A stretch of 64,000 nt of DNA from Sisyra terminalis. Lineage: Eukaryota > Arthropoda > Insecta > Neuroptera > Sisyridae. How positions within the stretch are numbered: position 1 is the stretch's first letter; every line of letters begins with the position of its first letter. The notes under the pieces were generated by a model, which saw only the letters and a list, made by a program, of their open reading frames with translations, searched no databases and was not told the origin of the DNA. A program made the position numbers and the translations under genes. The stretch is from positions 3,286,001 to 3,350,000 of the forward strand of contig OY292277.1 in assembly GCA_958496175.1 (NCBI GenBank). Reading direction: 5' to 3'. Below are positions 39,736 to 50,100 of this stretch, piece by piece.

Positions 39736-42024
39736 AATTAAAATCATAATTAAAGTTATTCCTTTTTGTGTTTAATAAAAAAAAATGATTAATTTGCTAA
39801 AATCTTTACTCGTAGATCATCTAATCAGCTATAGTTTTTATTGCATACTCCATGTTATATATTGTTAACTTCTTACTTTTATTTTAACTCCAAGCTCTGA
39901 AAATTAATTTAACTCTTAATTATTGTCGCTTTATAACATCCAAAGTCATTTAGCTACTCTAGGGTTACTTAAGTCCGTTATCGAGAAATATTAAAAATTT
40001 GCACGATACAAGGATCGAACCCACTACCTACTAGTTTTGGAGCGGTCATCCAGACCATTTGGCTGCTGAAAATTTATAAAGTTACAATTTTTTTCTCTAA
40101 AAAAATAATGTTTCACGATTTTTATGGATGTTTGAAAAAAAAGATCTTTTGTTCTGATTTTAATATGTTTTATTTATTTTAATATCGTTAAATATGTACA
40201 ATATAAACAGAGCAAGAGAATAATAAAAATAAAACAAACCAAACTTTAGTTTATATAATAAATACGATTAGACATTTTTTTAATAATTTACATAATATAA
40301 TCATATGATACATAAGATGAGTGTAAAAATCTTTTAAATTATACATTTTCTCCATGTTTGTGTAGCAATCATATAAAATATATATCTACATATAAATGCC
40401 ACGTTTTGGCAGCTCTTTACTTCCATTACAATGCTTTACAAATTTATAAATTTATTATATAATACATATAATATATTTGATTTATATATATATTAAAATT
40501 GAAATATTTACGCTTATAAAAGTTCATTTGAATATTTTACACAAAATTCATTGAATTTTCACTGATAAAAACTAATTACATTTGATAAAAAATAGCAATT
40601 TATTAATTGACTAAAATAAAAACTAAAATTTTATATTAAATTTTTGGATTACATGACTGCAATTTGTACCTGTTTCTATATAAATTCCTTGTAACGTAGT
40701 TTTGTTATAATTATTTGATATATTTAAGGAACTGATGAAGTAAATATTTTTTTAACGTAAAATGTTTTGAAAATATTATTTTTAAAGATGTGCTTGTATT
40801 TGAAACGGATGTGTAGGAATAAGAAATACTCTCTTGAAAAATAGTTGATTTAATTCATTAACTGGTTTAAAATCCAATGAAAAACAAGTAAATCAAGCCT
40901 AAAAAAGTAAGTGAAAACATTTTCCAAACATAAAATTTGCAACACATTGATTGAAATACCAACACATCTAAAAATTCAAAAGCTGGAGCAATGATTGAGG
41001 CTTTCGTTTGAGGAAGACAAACTTTTCTTAATTCGATTTATTAGTTCGTAAGCCCCAAACACAGTCCTTAAGTACTACAGTTTCGATGGTTTTGCGATTC
41101 GATGAAATATTTACACATGTGGGCAAAAAAAAATTCAAAAAATTCAAAATTTTGCACACAAAAAATTTGGCCACAAAAGTTATAAAAACGGTTTTCTCTA
41201 AGCTTAAACGTGCCATTGAAAACGTAATCATTTGAAATGAGTCAATGTTTCCCAAATTTAACATGAAAAGCTTGCGAATTTAAATCAAGTAAGTTGTGCT
41301 TTTTATGCAATTTAACATTCGAAATCCAGTTTTTCATAATCTCATAGTAATGCATTGCTGTATTCTGAACTTGAATATCATAAGTTTCGAAGACCTTCGG
41401 TGAAAATTGGATAATTAAACTTTCAATTCAGTTCTTAATATTTACTGTTACTGAAATCAAAATAAAACAGTTAAAGAATTAAAAGTTTCATAGTTCTATT
41501 TCCAACTTGAATTTGCAACATTGATTGTACAAATGATGATAATATTTCTAAAAGAGTCATTGAACTTCGAGGAAAATATCAGCTGAAACTAGTTCTTTTC
41601 CATTGGGAATCATTGGTTTATAAAAGAAAAGAAAATTCTATTTAATTTCTAATGAATTTAAGTTACATTTCATGAAAGACCTCAATAAATATCGTACATT
41701 AAAAAAAGTTAAATATTTGCCATGACTAACCAAATATTAATCATTCTGTAAACTTGGATTTAAACAAGGATTTTTAATTAAGGATACTTTTTGCTTGATT
41801 TCACATCTAATCTTCAAAATTGTTCTTCAGGGTGGATCACAAAATTTTCGATTTTTTTTTCCATAAATGTCTTCTTATAACATTCAAGAATAACGTGTTA
41901 AAAGGATTGGAATAGCTGACTAATGTATTTTCACTGATACAAATTGAATAAATTGATAAAAACATAAAAAAATATCTTAAAAAAACTTTAAATGCGTTTT
42001 TCTCGAAATCAACTTTTTAAAACT
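39736..42024. other. AT-rich intergenic DNA, no gene seen
   Basis: Very AT-rich sequence with poly-A/T runs and short AT-alternating tracts (around 40440-40500). Apart from the tRNA-like relic at 40001-40072 I find no exon, repeat family or RNA gene. The short open frame at 41028-41264 on the minus strand has no recognisable motif and low-complexity composition. Confidence 0.5.
40001..40072 (-). pseudogene. tRNA-like relic (tRNA pseudogene or SINE head)
   Basis: On the minus strand CAGCCAAATGG (40065 downward) matches the internal A box TRGCNNARTGG at 10 of 11 positions, and GGTTCGATCC (40021-40012) matches the B box. Their starts are 44 nt apart, as in a standard tRNA from position 8 to 52. 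The 5' and 3' acceptor strands do not pair, the anticodon stem has two mismatches, and the T stem is mostly G-U, so it is not a working tRNA. Read as a tRNA, the anticodon position would be CAA (Leu). A tRNA-derived SINE head is equally possible. Confidence 0.5.
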
Positions 42025-42331
42025 GGGAGACAAGATTTCTCAGAAACTATCCGACCGATTAACTTGAAACTGGAGAGTGTTATAGTTCAACATGTCTTCT
42101 TGGTACTGAACCTCTGAAATTGGCCAAACCTCCCCCTCTCTAAGTGGGAAAGGGGGAAAGGTCCAAAAAAAGGTCGTCTTTTTAAACTTTTTTTTCAAAG
42201 TCGCGCCATTTTGTGAATTTTCAACTTTTTTCGGATTTTCGAGGTTCAGTATCAAGAAGACGCATTACCAAAACCTACATTCTTTGGAAAATCATGATCC
42301 GACTTCCGGTTTCCGAGAAAACTTGTCTCCC
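42025..42331. mobile_element. Inverted-repeat (foldback) element, about 95-bp arms
   Basis: GGGAGACAAGATTTCTC at 42025 pairs with GAGAAAACTTGTCTCCC ending at 42331. TCTTCTTGGTACTGAACC in the left arm pairs with GGTTCAGTATCAAGAAGA in the right arm. Arms are about 42025-42120 and 42236-42331, with imperfect identity. The centre holds a CCTCCCCCTCTC...GGGAAAGGGGGAAAGG purine/pyrimidine tract. Open frames across it on both strands are by-products of the repeat. No transposase and no clear target duplication were found. Confidence 0.55.
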
Positions 42332-42814
42332 GTTTGCCTCCTCATTTTTGAGGACCCTTTTTCAAAGCGCTGTAAAAGGGGTAGGGGGGGGGGACATATC
42401 GGGGCAAATAAAAAAAAATAGTTCAAAACTTCAACTTTTACATGCCGAAGACCGTTTTTTAATATCTCAAAAAAAAATGGCAGCAGTTTTAAAAAAGCCA
42501 TTTTTTTTACGTTCTGACGGTGATCTCAAGAACGACTGGACCAACTTTCATGAAATTTTCTATGTATATTCGGTAGGCATGGGAATCGAATATAAAGTAT
42601 ATTTTATACCTCTAGAAGATTAAGATTTCTCTCGACATCTTCTGCAAATTTTTACGCTTACTTGCCTATATACTATTTGTAATTATTGATACCTGTAATT
42701 TATTTTGAAAAACGCTTAGCAACCGTTTGAATTTGGCATTTTTATTTATTTAATTTATGTGTTTTTTACATATTTTACTTAATATTTATTGTAATATATG
42801 GAACAATTGGGGAA
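42332..42814. other. Non-coding stretch with G-run and A-runs
   Basis: Contains a G9-10 run near 42387 followed by long A-runs (42411-42418, 42470-42477). The open frame 42213-42623 on the plus strand runs through the right foldback arm and shows no protein motif. It may be internal or flanking transposon sequence; nothing else is recognisable. Confidence 0.35.
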
Positions 42815-43032
42815 ATGACAATCATTTGCCAATATTGTAAGGCGTTAAAATACAGCGGTGAATTTACTGAGTTATGTTGTGCTGGTGAAAAAGTAAAATT
42901 GCCCCCCAATTGGTCCCATCACTAGATCCATTACGCTCATTAGTTTATGGGATAGGAAATTATTGTAAAAACTCTTTGGCCAATATTCAAAAACTAAATA
43001 GTAGTTTAGAAATGATATCGTTTCGCCCATAA
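42815..43032 (+). pseudogene. Degenerate Helitron Rep/helicase protein fragment (frameshifted)
   Basis: Translation from 42815 gives a stretch with ICQYCKAL, CCAGEKVKLPP, the zinc-finger-like C-x2-C ... CC-x-x-G-K-V-x-L-P arrangement I associate with the N-terminal region of animal Helitron Rep-helicase proteins. After a frameshift around 42905-42921 the reading continues as LDPLRSLVYG, then SLANIQKLNSSLEMISF, which fits the following part of the same family (PL..L..G, ..NI..N..F.M.SF), and ends at a stop at 43030. Only about 70 residues of a protein normally well over 1,000 residues long remain. The family assignment comes from memory of the motif, so it is moderate. A Helitron-like 3' end lies 2.1 kb downstream on the same strand. 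Confidence 0.55.
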
Positions 43033-44416
43033 TACAAATATGTTTAAGGAAGTACTAAAGAAAGCAGGAATATTTCCAGTAATCTTCCAGTCCCTGATTA
43101 ATAGCGATTTTTGGATCGAATTGGCCAAAAAAAAAATTCAATTTTGAAGGACAAATACAAAAATATGTTTAGAAATATCTATGTATGTCTTTAAACTCAT
43201 ATATGGGTGAGAATTTAAGGATTTTTCGTATGCATATGAGTTTTAACATGCTTAATGTTTTTAAGGGTCTAGATTTAAATAAGTAATATGCAATGTATAT
43301 TAATTTAATATCTAATAATTATTGTTATTATTAGTAATTTAATAATTAAAAATGTAGCAATATTACCGATATTAATTATTTTTCGCAATTCAATTGTAGG
43401 TGGAACGAAGTTAACCGGGTCCTCTGATGTTTGATAAAAAAAATATTTGCATATAACTTAATCAAGTACATATCAATCGTAACGCAGGCAATTTATAAAA
43501 TGCTTTATCTTTTAAATATATTTAATATTTTTATCATACACAAAAGAATTTAATGAGCCCGTGAAATTTACTACATCAAAAATTTACATGAAATTTGAAA
43601 TTTACTTTGTAAAAGCATTTAAAATATTATTAAATTGTATATATATATATATATGAAAAATTTAAGTATATGCTCAATTGTTGATATGAAATAACATGGT
43701 TAAAGCTTGAAGGCCAAAATGAGAGAATGGCAGCTTTAAATATGTCGTTTAAGCAATTTGGAACCAGTTTCAGGTATTTATTATTTGTTGTCAATTATAA
43801 ATACATTAACACTTTTTTCCGAATTCATTAGTGACACTTTTGAATCAACCTTTTTCACACATTTTGGTCTTCAAGCTGTAATTATGTTAATTTCATACCA
43901 CCCGTTGCGACCAGCTAGAGAATTTTTTGCAATTTCACACCAGCTTGGAATTCAGTCGGTTTCGGTGACAATATTGATCATTATAGATCAAAGGTCGATA
44001 ATTCGAACGTCAATTTCTGCTTACCTGCATTCTTTCATACAACTCAAAAACAGGTTTATTGATTTTTATAATATTTTGTTTTCAGGTACATCTTAGACGT
44101 GTTTCGCCCAAAAAAACGGTATAAAGGTCACAAACAAGTCCAATTTAAATAGATGTACAAATATTTTATTCTGATTTCAATTATGGTTCCAATCTGAAGA
44201 CAGCTTTACTGATTTGATAGAAACCTTGTAATTAAGTTCAAGTAATTTTTCAACGGAAGAAAAGGTTGCCTATTTACGTTTAATTATTAATAATAAAAGT
44301 TGCATTTAGAAGAAGCCCAATTAAAATAATTAAATGGACACCCATCAGTTGGATATAAATTGGACTCTTTAATTAAATATCTATGTACTTTTCTGAGATA
44401 TCAAACAATCAGCATA
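43033..44416. other. AT-rich transposon-zone DNA, no recognised gene
   Basis: AT-rich, with an alternating TA tract near 43640-43652. The open frame 43758-44096 (plus strand, 112 codons) lacks recognisable motifs and its opening resembles by chance the frame inside the 52.2-kb transposon. It may be internal sequence of a decayed Helitron bounded by 42815 and 45095, but this is inference. Confidence 0.35.
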
Positions 44417-44424
44417 TTTTAAAT

Positions 44425-44644
44425 CAGAGGTGGCCAACCCAAATTGTATTGCGGATCACTTCGGAAATGCATCATAACTCCGCAGGCCACCATTAAAGTT
44501 ATATCTCAAATTCTCCATACTAAATTTAGATACACTGTAAACATTCATAATATATTGATTTTCACCACTTTGGTCATTATAAAATGTATGCATTTTATAA
44601 AAGTCTGATGCATTTCGCGGGTTGGCCACCTCTGACAATCTCTG
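44425..44644. mobile_element. hAT-type MITE, 220 bp
   Basis: The element begins CAGAGGTGGCCAACCC at 44425 and carries the exact reverse complement GGGTTGGCCACCTCTG at 44619-44634, followed by a short duplicated end ACAATCTCTG to 44644. CAG-initial, CTG-terminal inverted repeats of this type are characteristic of hAT elements. The 8 bp before it, TTTTAAAT (44417-44424), and the 8 bp after it, ATTTAAAT (44645-44652), match at 7 of 8 positions, agreeing with the 8-bp target duplications of hAT. No transposase is encoded, so it is non-autonomous. Confidence 0.7.
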
Positions 44645-44652
44645 ATTTAAAT

Positions 44653-45627
44653 AAACAATGAATTATTTATGTTTGTTCTACTTATATAGAATTGTTATTT
44701 GGGTTTGTGTAGATTTCAAAAACTCAAAAAGTTTTGCATCCATTTAGCTCAAATTTTGTCACGATATATAATCCGCTTTAATGATTGTTTTATCTTTCCT
44801 TGTGTCAGTAACATAGCTGCAATTGCAAAAAAAGGCTTTTTCAACTGTCAATACAATAATCGTTAACTGGCAATACTTTATTGTTATGATCGTATAGTGA
44901 TTTTTAGAGGTAGAGGTTCTTAAAACGTAATTGATTAATGTATATATTGAAGGTGAGTTATAATTGGTACAACGAGGGATTCTGCGGGTTGATAAGGAAG
45001 ATGATTCTAATAATTCTCAAGCTTTTTTTTCCTAAATTCAATTTATCTATTTACAACTATTGGCTGGCAGGACAACATCTGCCGGGTTTAGCTAGTTATA
45101 AATAAAAATGATACCAAAAAAAAAAACAATGCAAAAGAGTTAGAAATAGCTTTATGAATACACAAACTTAAAACAAAGACAACCAATTCTCAGGAAAATT
45201 CTCAATTTTTACTGAAAAAAAAAATGTAAAAAGTCAATGAAAATGATATTTTCAATAATCAATAGTTCGAATTTAAAACCATACAATAGCATTTCAAATC
45301 GTGAGAAGGTAGTTTCTATGGGATAACATGAACCTAGTAGTGATTTTCAAGGTATCTTCAAAGAAAAATAGTATTTTAAAATGATTCCAAGAAAAAGTCA
45401 CCAATTATAGACTAGAATTCTGAGAAAATGGATGTTTTTCACTGATTTCCACGACCATTTTGTCGTTAAACCGCAAGTTCATTTATCAATTTGAAATCTG
45501 AGAATTTGGAAAACATTGACCCCTTTTTTAACCCTAATAAAAGGCAGCAATGGATTGGGTTATTTACCTATCTACTCTGGTTACCTACCGACTGAGCGAT
45601 TCGAGGTCTACAAAAGCCACAAAAGAA
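44653..45627. other. 3' flank of prickle, containing probable 3' UTR
   Basis: Sequence immediately downstream of the prickle stop on the minus strand. No canonical AATAAA lies on the minus strand within about 500 bp of the stop; the nearest clear one I see is at 44877-44882, beyond the Helitron-like end at 45095. The real polyadenylation site is therefore uncertain and may use a variant signal such as the GATAAA near 45485. No other gene is visible. Confidence 0.4.
45064..45095 (+). mobile_element. Helitron-like 3' terminus (hairpin plus CTAG)
   Basis: CTGGCAG (45064-45070) and CTGCCGG (45079-45085) form a stem with one G-T pair around an 8-nt loop. CTAG ends 10 nt after the stem, at 45095, followed by T. 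Helitrons end in CTRR preceded by a short hairpin and insert between A and T, so all three features agree. I could not find the matching 5' TC end. The Rep-like fragment at 42815 in the same orientation makes a decayed Helitron spanning about 42.8-45.1 kb possible. Confidence 0.55.
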
Positions 45628-47124
45628 TCAAGAAATTATGCAATTCTTGTCTTTGTCATCAGGCGCGTTTTGCGCCGGCTTTTTACTCGGCGACCCGGTG
45701 GCGGCTTGTTGGCGTCGCCTGGCACAGGCTAGGGCGTCGTTCGGCACGTAGGATATCCGGACGCCGCCGTAGGCGCGTCGCGGAGGTAGTTCATACGCCA
45801 AATCGTCACTGCTAGAACTCGACGAGCACGTGGAACAGTAACTTTCCGCATCGTCATCGTGGTCACGACTACTGCTGGCCATTTGGCCGTCGGAGGTGGT
45901 TTTTCGCGGTCCTTTTCGTCGCTCATCGTTTCCCTGGTGTTTTGATCTGCCGGAGTAACTTCGACTTCGCGGAAATCCGCGATCCGTCATGTCCGGTTCG
46001 TCCGCTTCGAATGCCTCGTTATGATCACCTTGAAACCGTACACTTAATTTGGCTCTTCGTTGTGGTGAATTTGGTGATAGGGGTGTTAGGTTTCCCGAGG
46101 TTTGGACCGGAAGTTCTGGCATCGAGGCGGCATGTCCTTGACCAGTTTCATCCGAAGTACTTCCGCCACCGTTATTGTTTTCATTGGATTCTTGGTTAAC
46201 GTTTAAAGGCAAGGGGGGCGACGGAGGATGTGGTTCCCAACCGTCCAAACTTAAACTTAAATCGGCCAGATGCAACGGTTCTCGACTTCGGTCTCGTGCT
46301 TGTAACAACCGTTCCAGGTCTGGACTGGTAGCTTGGGTGGACCCCGTCGGAGACGGGGTTCCCGTTCTTTCATTTAGCAACCGTTCAAGATTCCTCTCCA
46401 ACAAAACGCGGTCTAGGCCCTTTCCTGACGGTGGTAAAAGACCGCGCAGTGCCAAATCTTCGGCCGGTTCGGGTTCGTTGGGGGGCGGCGTCGTGGGAAG
46501 TGGAGGCGGACGAGGCGATCGTTGTAAGGCTCTTCGTCCCATTTTTGGAGATCGTAACGGTGGTGATGATCTTGGCAGACTGTGGTATCGAGTATATTGG
46601 TTTAAAGGTCCCGTTGGGGAGCCGGGACTTTGTGGACTGGTTGGTGAGGGTGGAGGAAGAGGTGGACGTCGGTTGGGCGATGGTGGTGGCGTGCTACTTC
46701 CGGTCGGCGATGGTGCACGTTTGTTTCGTGATTGGCGGGGAATCCGCGGTGCTGGACCGCTACTATCCGATGGCGTTGGTGGTTCTCCTTTGCTACAAGC
46801 GATGGAACAGTAAATGGCGCCGCGACGCGGCAAAAATGGCCGCCCCAACAATGAATTACGACACGTGTGACAACAGAAACAATGTTCAGTGGCGTGCCAA
46901 TGTTGGCCCTCGTGACTCATTTGACCTTGGTCGACGCCAATTGGATCACCGCATGAGTCACAGTATTCGGCAAACATGGCGTCGAAACAGTGCAAACAAT
47001 ATGGCCGCGAATCACGCATTATGTATCGTTGGCCACCAAGTTGACGATCGCATTCGGTGCAGGCAAAGTGTTTCATATGCCATGCACGACCTTCGGCTTC
47101 GGTGCATTCATCCGCAAGAATTAT
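45628..47124 (-). CDS. pk: prickle last exon: LIM2, LIM3, Pro-rich tail and CAAX box
   Basis: The exon starts [13 protein letters not shown] after TTTGCAG and ends in TGA at 45630-45628, encoding 498 residues. LIM2 is completed by H165, H168, C171, C174, C192 and C195. LIM3 uses C204, C207, H226, C231, C234, C237, C255 and C259, with the x4 and x3 spacings seen in this family. The tail is rich in Pro, Ser and Arg (about 265-360), has an acidic Ser run ([14 protein letters not shown]) near the end, and finishes NCIIS. Base composition is much more GC-rich than the flanks, which opens long antisense frames that are not genes. Confidence 0.95.
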   Translation of the reverse strand: MILADECTEAEGRAWHMKHFACTECDRQLGGQRYIMRDSRPYCLHCFDAMFAEYCDSCGDPIGVDQGQMSHEGQHWHATEHCFCCHTCRNSLLGRPFLPRRGAIYCSIACSKGEPPTPSDSSGPAPRIPRQSRNKRAPSPTGSSTPPPSPNRRPPLPPPSPTSPQSPGSPTGPLNQYTRYHSLPRSSPPLRSPKMGRRALQRSPRPPPLPTTPPPNEPEPAEDLALRGLLPPSGKGLDRVLLERNLERLLNERTGTPSPTGSTQATSPDLERLLQARDRSREPLHLADLSLSLDGWEPHPPSPPLPLNVNQESNENNNGGGSTSDETGQGHAASMPELPVQTSGNLTPLSPNSPQRRAKLSVRFQGDHNEAFEADEPDMTDRGFPRSRSYSGRSKHQGNDERRKGPRKTTSDGQMASSSRDHDDDAESYCSTCSSSSSSDDLAYELPPRRAYGGVRISYVPNDALACARRRQQAATGSPSKKPAQNAPDDKDKNCIIS

Positions 47125-50100
47125 CTGCAAAGAAATTTGTTTGAAATTCCAAATATCTTAACAATCAAAAAAAAAAAAAATAGTTTTTTGTGTTTCACAC
47201 GAAAATTAGTGGTTTTAAAGAAAAAAGTTTTAAACGAAAGTTAAAGAAAATCAAATTGTTGATAATAAAGCTCATATAAGATTTTTTTCTAGAATTGATA
47301 GTTTTTGAAGTGGAAGTAAAAAATCAATTTTTTTCTAGGTAATACATACTTCATCACAAGCGGAACAGCGGGGCTTGAGGGTTTCGGCATGGTGTCGTCC
47401 ACAATAGAGCCGTCCCTCGCGGTGGAAATAAATCAAGTCGACCAGCAGTTCTTTGCACACGGAACAGGCGAAGCATGCTGGATGCCAACAGGTATTGGGT
47501 CCCGCGCGGGACGCAAAGACGCAAATATCGCCAGCGGACAAAGCTTCCTCACACTATACCGAGAAAAAAAAAAAGAAAAAAAACCATTGAGATATATCAC
47601 TTCTTCTCCATATAAACGCACATAATCAAGTCTTTAGGCCGTTTCGAAAAGCTCGTAAAATTTGCATAATGAAGCTACAAAAGGGCTGAGAGTATTTCAC
47701 GTCGGTTGGCAAACCTGTTTCGCATGGATGTTCTATTAAAATATAAATTTCACTTAACAAAGCAGTTTGTTGTGGATGATGGCCACTTGAAAATATTGTG
47801 ATGCTGTTTTACATGCAAATGAGATGTGTTCTACACAACCCCGTCACCGGCTAAGTGCCGTTTGCACCCTCACAATATGATGATGATGATGATGGGAAAT
47901 ATGCTAAACGATTTTCACAAAAGATGAGCCATCTTTTCCACTGAAAGAATTTTTCAATTAATATCACTAGGACAATGCTTGAGATATCATCTTCAGAAAA
48001 AAATTGCACTAAAAGAGCTTTTAACAAAATTTGCTGCTCAAAAAGAAAAGTTATACAACGGTAGAAACCCAATGGAATTACATTACATTTATTTGTATTT
48101 TATGTTAATATTTGCATCGAAAATTCATGTGATTGTATTGAGGAATGATTCAATTTGAATTTCCCGCATTTTTTTTGCTAATTCAACTCATTGACATAAG
48201 TTAAATAAGAGTAAAAAAGATTCATTGTACCGCAACAATAGTATTTTTGTGTGTATGCAACCATTCATACATGTATGTATACAAGTTGCCTATACAAAAC
48301 AAAGAAAACTGCTATAGTGGAACTTTTATCGTATAAACGTTTCTAAAATTAATTACCGAATAAATTTATGCGTTGAATTTCAAATTTTGTATCAAATCAT
48401 AACATTTTCCATCCCTTTAAATATAAAATTTGAGAAAAATAAAATTAAATATATATCAAAATCGTCCAACAAAAAGATTTATTTTCCATCACTTTTTAGT
48501 GCCACTTTTAACTTGAAAACTCCTGAAGCATTCACAAGCCAAAAATCTTTTCACTCTCAACCATCAAACACAACCCCAAGACAACGTCAAACTAATTAAC
48601 TACCCCTTCTATCTGCCATTTATTTGTCTCGGTAATGAAAAATTTGCTCGAGTGGAAATTATTGTCCATTCTACCCCGATTTCACCCCCCACACAACCAA
48701 CAAGAAAAACTTTCAACCACCACTAATTACACTTCTCGGGGGGGTGAAAGTCAAACATCCCACACCTCACCCCACCAACGGCAATTACCGAAAGAAACCA
48801 ACCCCAAAAATTTCCTTAAAACTCCAAACTTTTTGTTTCAAATTTCAACTGATTTCAAGTCTCATCACCCTCTCATTACACCACCCCCTCCCCTTATTTC
48901 AACCCCCAACAATTCTCACGTTAAATGTAGAAATTAGAGAATTTCGTTCCTTCAATATGATCGCACCAGGGATTTATGTCAGTCTTTATGAACTCGTTTT
49001 TATTACCTATAATAATTACAATAACAATAAAAAGACGTACCTACCAACCCCTCTCTACACTCAATTTTCAACCCTTGAAAATTCCGCCATTAGACAAACT
49101 TACAAACTTTTGAATTTCCGCGCCTTAATCGCCATAATTAAAACAAAAACGAATCATCAAGTTCACAATAATTGTTATAATATCAACGATGAAAACAAAT
49201 GAAGCTCGCTTCATCCCCTTACACAAAAAATATTATCAAAAAAAGCAAAGGAACGCTTTAATATCTTCAAAATTAGTGATTTGAAAACATTCCCGAAAAA
49301 TAATGGAACATCAATTAATTGCACTCTCTTTTGTTTTTGGATTTCCTATCAAAAAAACAGCCTACTTCAATTAAGGGATGATTCGACACTATCATTTTTT
49401 CAAATACATGAGAAATATGGAGACATTTAACAAAATGTTCATTTGGATATTCGGGGAAAAAAGACAATGGAAAATCAGTTATTTGCACCGTCTTTTGTTT
49501 GTAGTTAACCCCGGTGAATTGTGCGAGTATTATTCAAAAATAAACATATTTTAGTTGGGGGATGATACGACGCTCTCATCATTGCTCCGCCAAGGCGGAC
49601 AGCATGGGGAAGGAAATTTTCATTTTGTGAAATCTCTCGAAGAATATTTCGAGTTAATTAACGTTCGTTTACGTTAAACGATCGACTATCATTGTCGTAT
49701 CGTTAACGTTCCCGGGGGACGGACGTTATTCCTGTGCGTGCGTGGAAACGTGGCAAGCTACATTAAACCCCAAGTCGTTGGGGGATGAAAATGGGAAGAA
49801 ATTTAAACGATTTTTGTGAAAATTTAACATTGAACTTTTAAAGATTTTCCAAAGTAACCTGAGGACATTGCAAGGGTGAATGTTGGCCTTGAATATTATT
49901 CGTTATATTAACTAAACTATGGAGCTTTAAAAGCTTCAACTTATTGAATGATTTCATCGAAAATTTCGATTATTTCAGGAGTTTAACAAACTATCTAACT
50001 TCCTTCTCTTTTATTCGTTTCTTTATCTGAAGATTTTGGTAAATCCACTCGATTCTTAATTGACAAAGCCATATAAAAATTTTAATCCCCCCCCCCTCTT

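Noticed and set aside
43758..44096. 112-codon plus-strand frame as a possible gene
   Set aside because: No motif, AT-driven hydrophobic composition, and it lies in a transposon-rich zone. Left as unrecognised.
45516..47244. Several plus-strand open frames (up to 237 codons) opposite the prickle exon
   Set aside because: They are antisense shadows of the GC-rich Pro/Ser/Arg coding exon and have no recognisable motifs.
47433..47625. Frames overlapping the LIM1 exon (47389-47625 plus, 47433-47621 minus)
   Set aside because: They lie out of frame with the LIM1 ligands and run into the flanking intron.
48387..49202. Three plus-strand frames in the C-rich part of the large intron
   Set aside because: Composition-driven (rich in Pro, Thr, Asn, His), no domain, no splice context.
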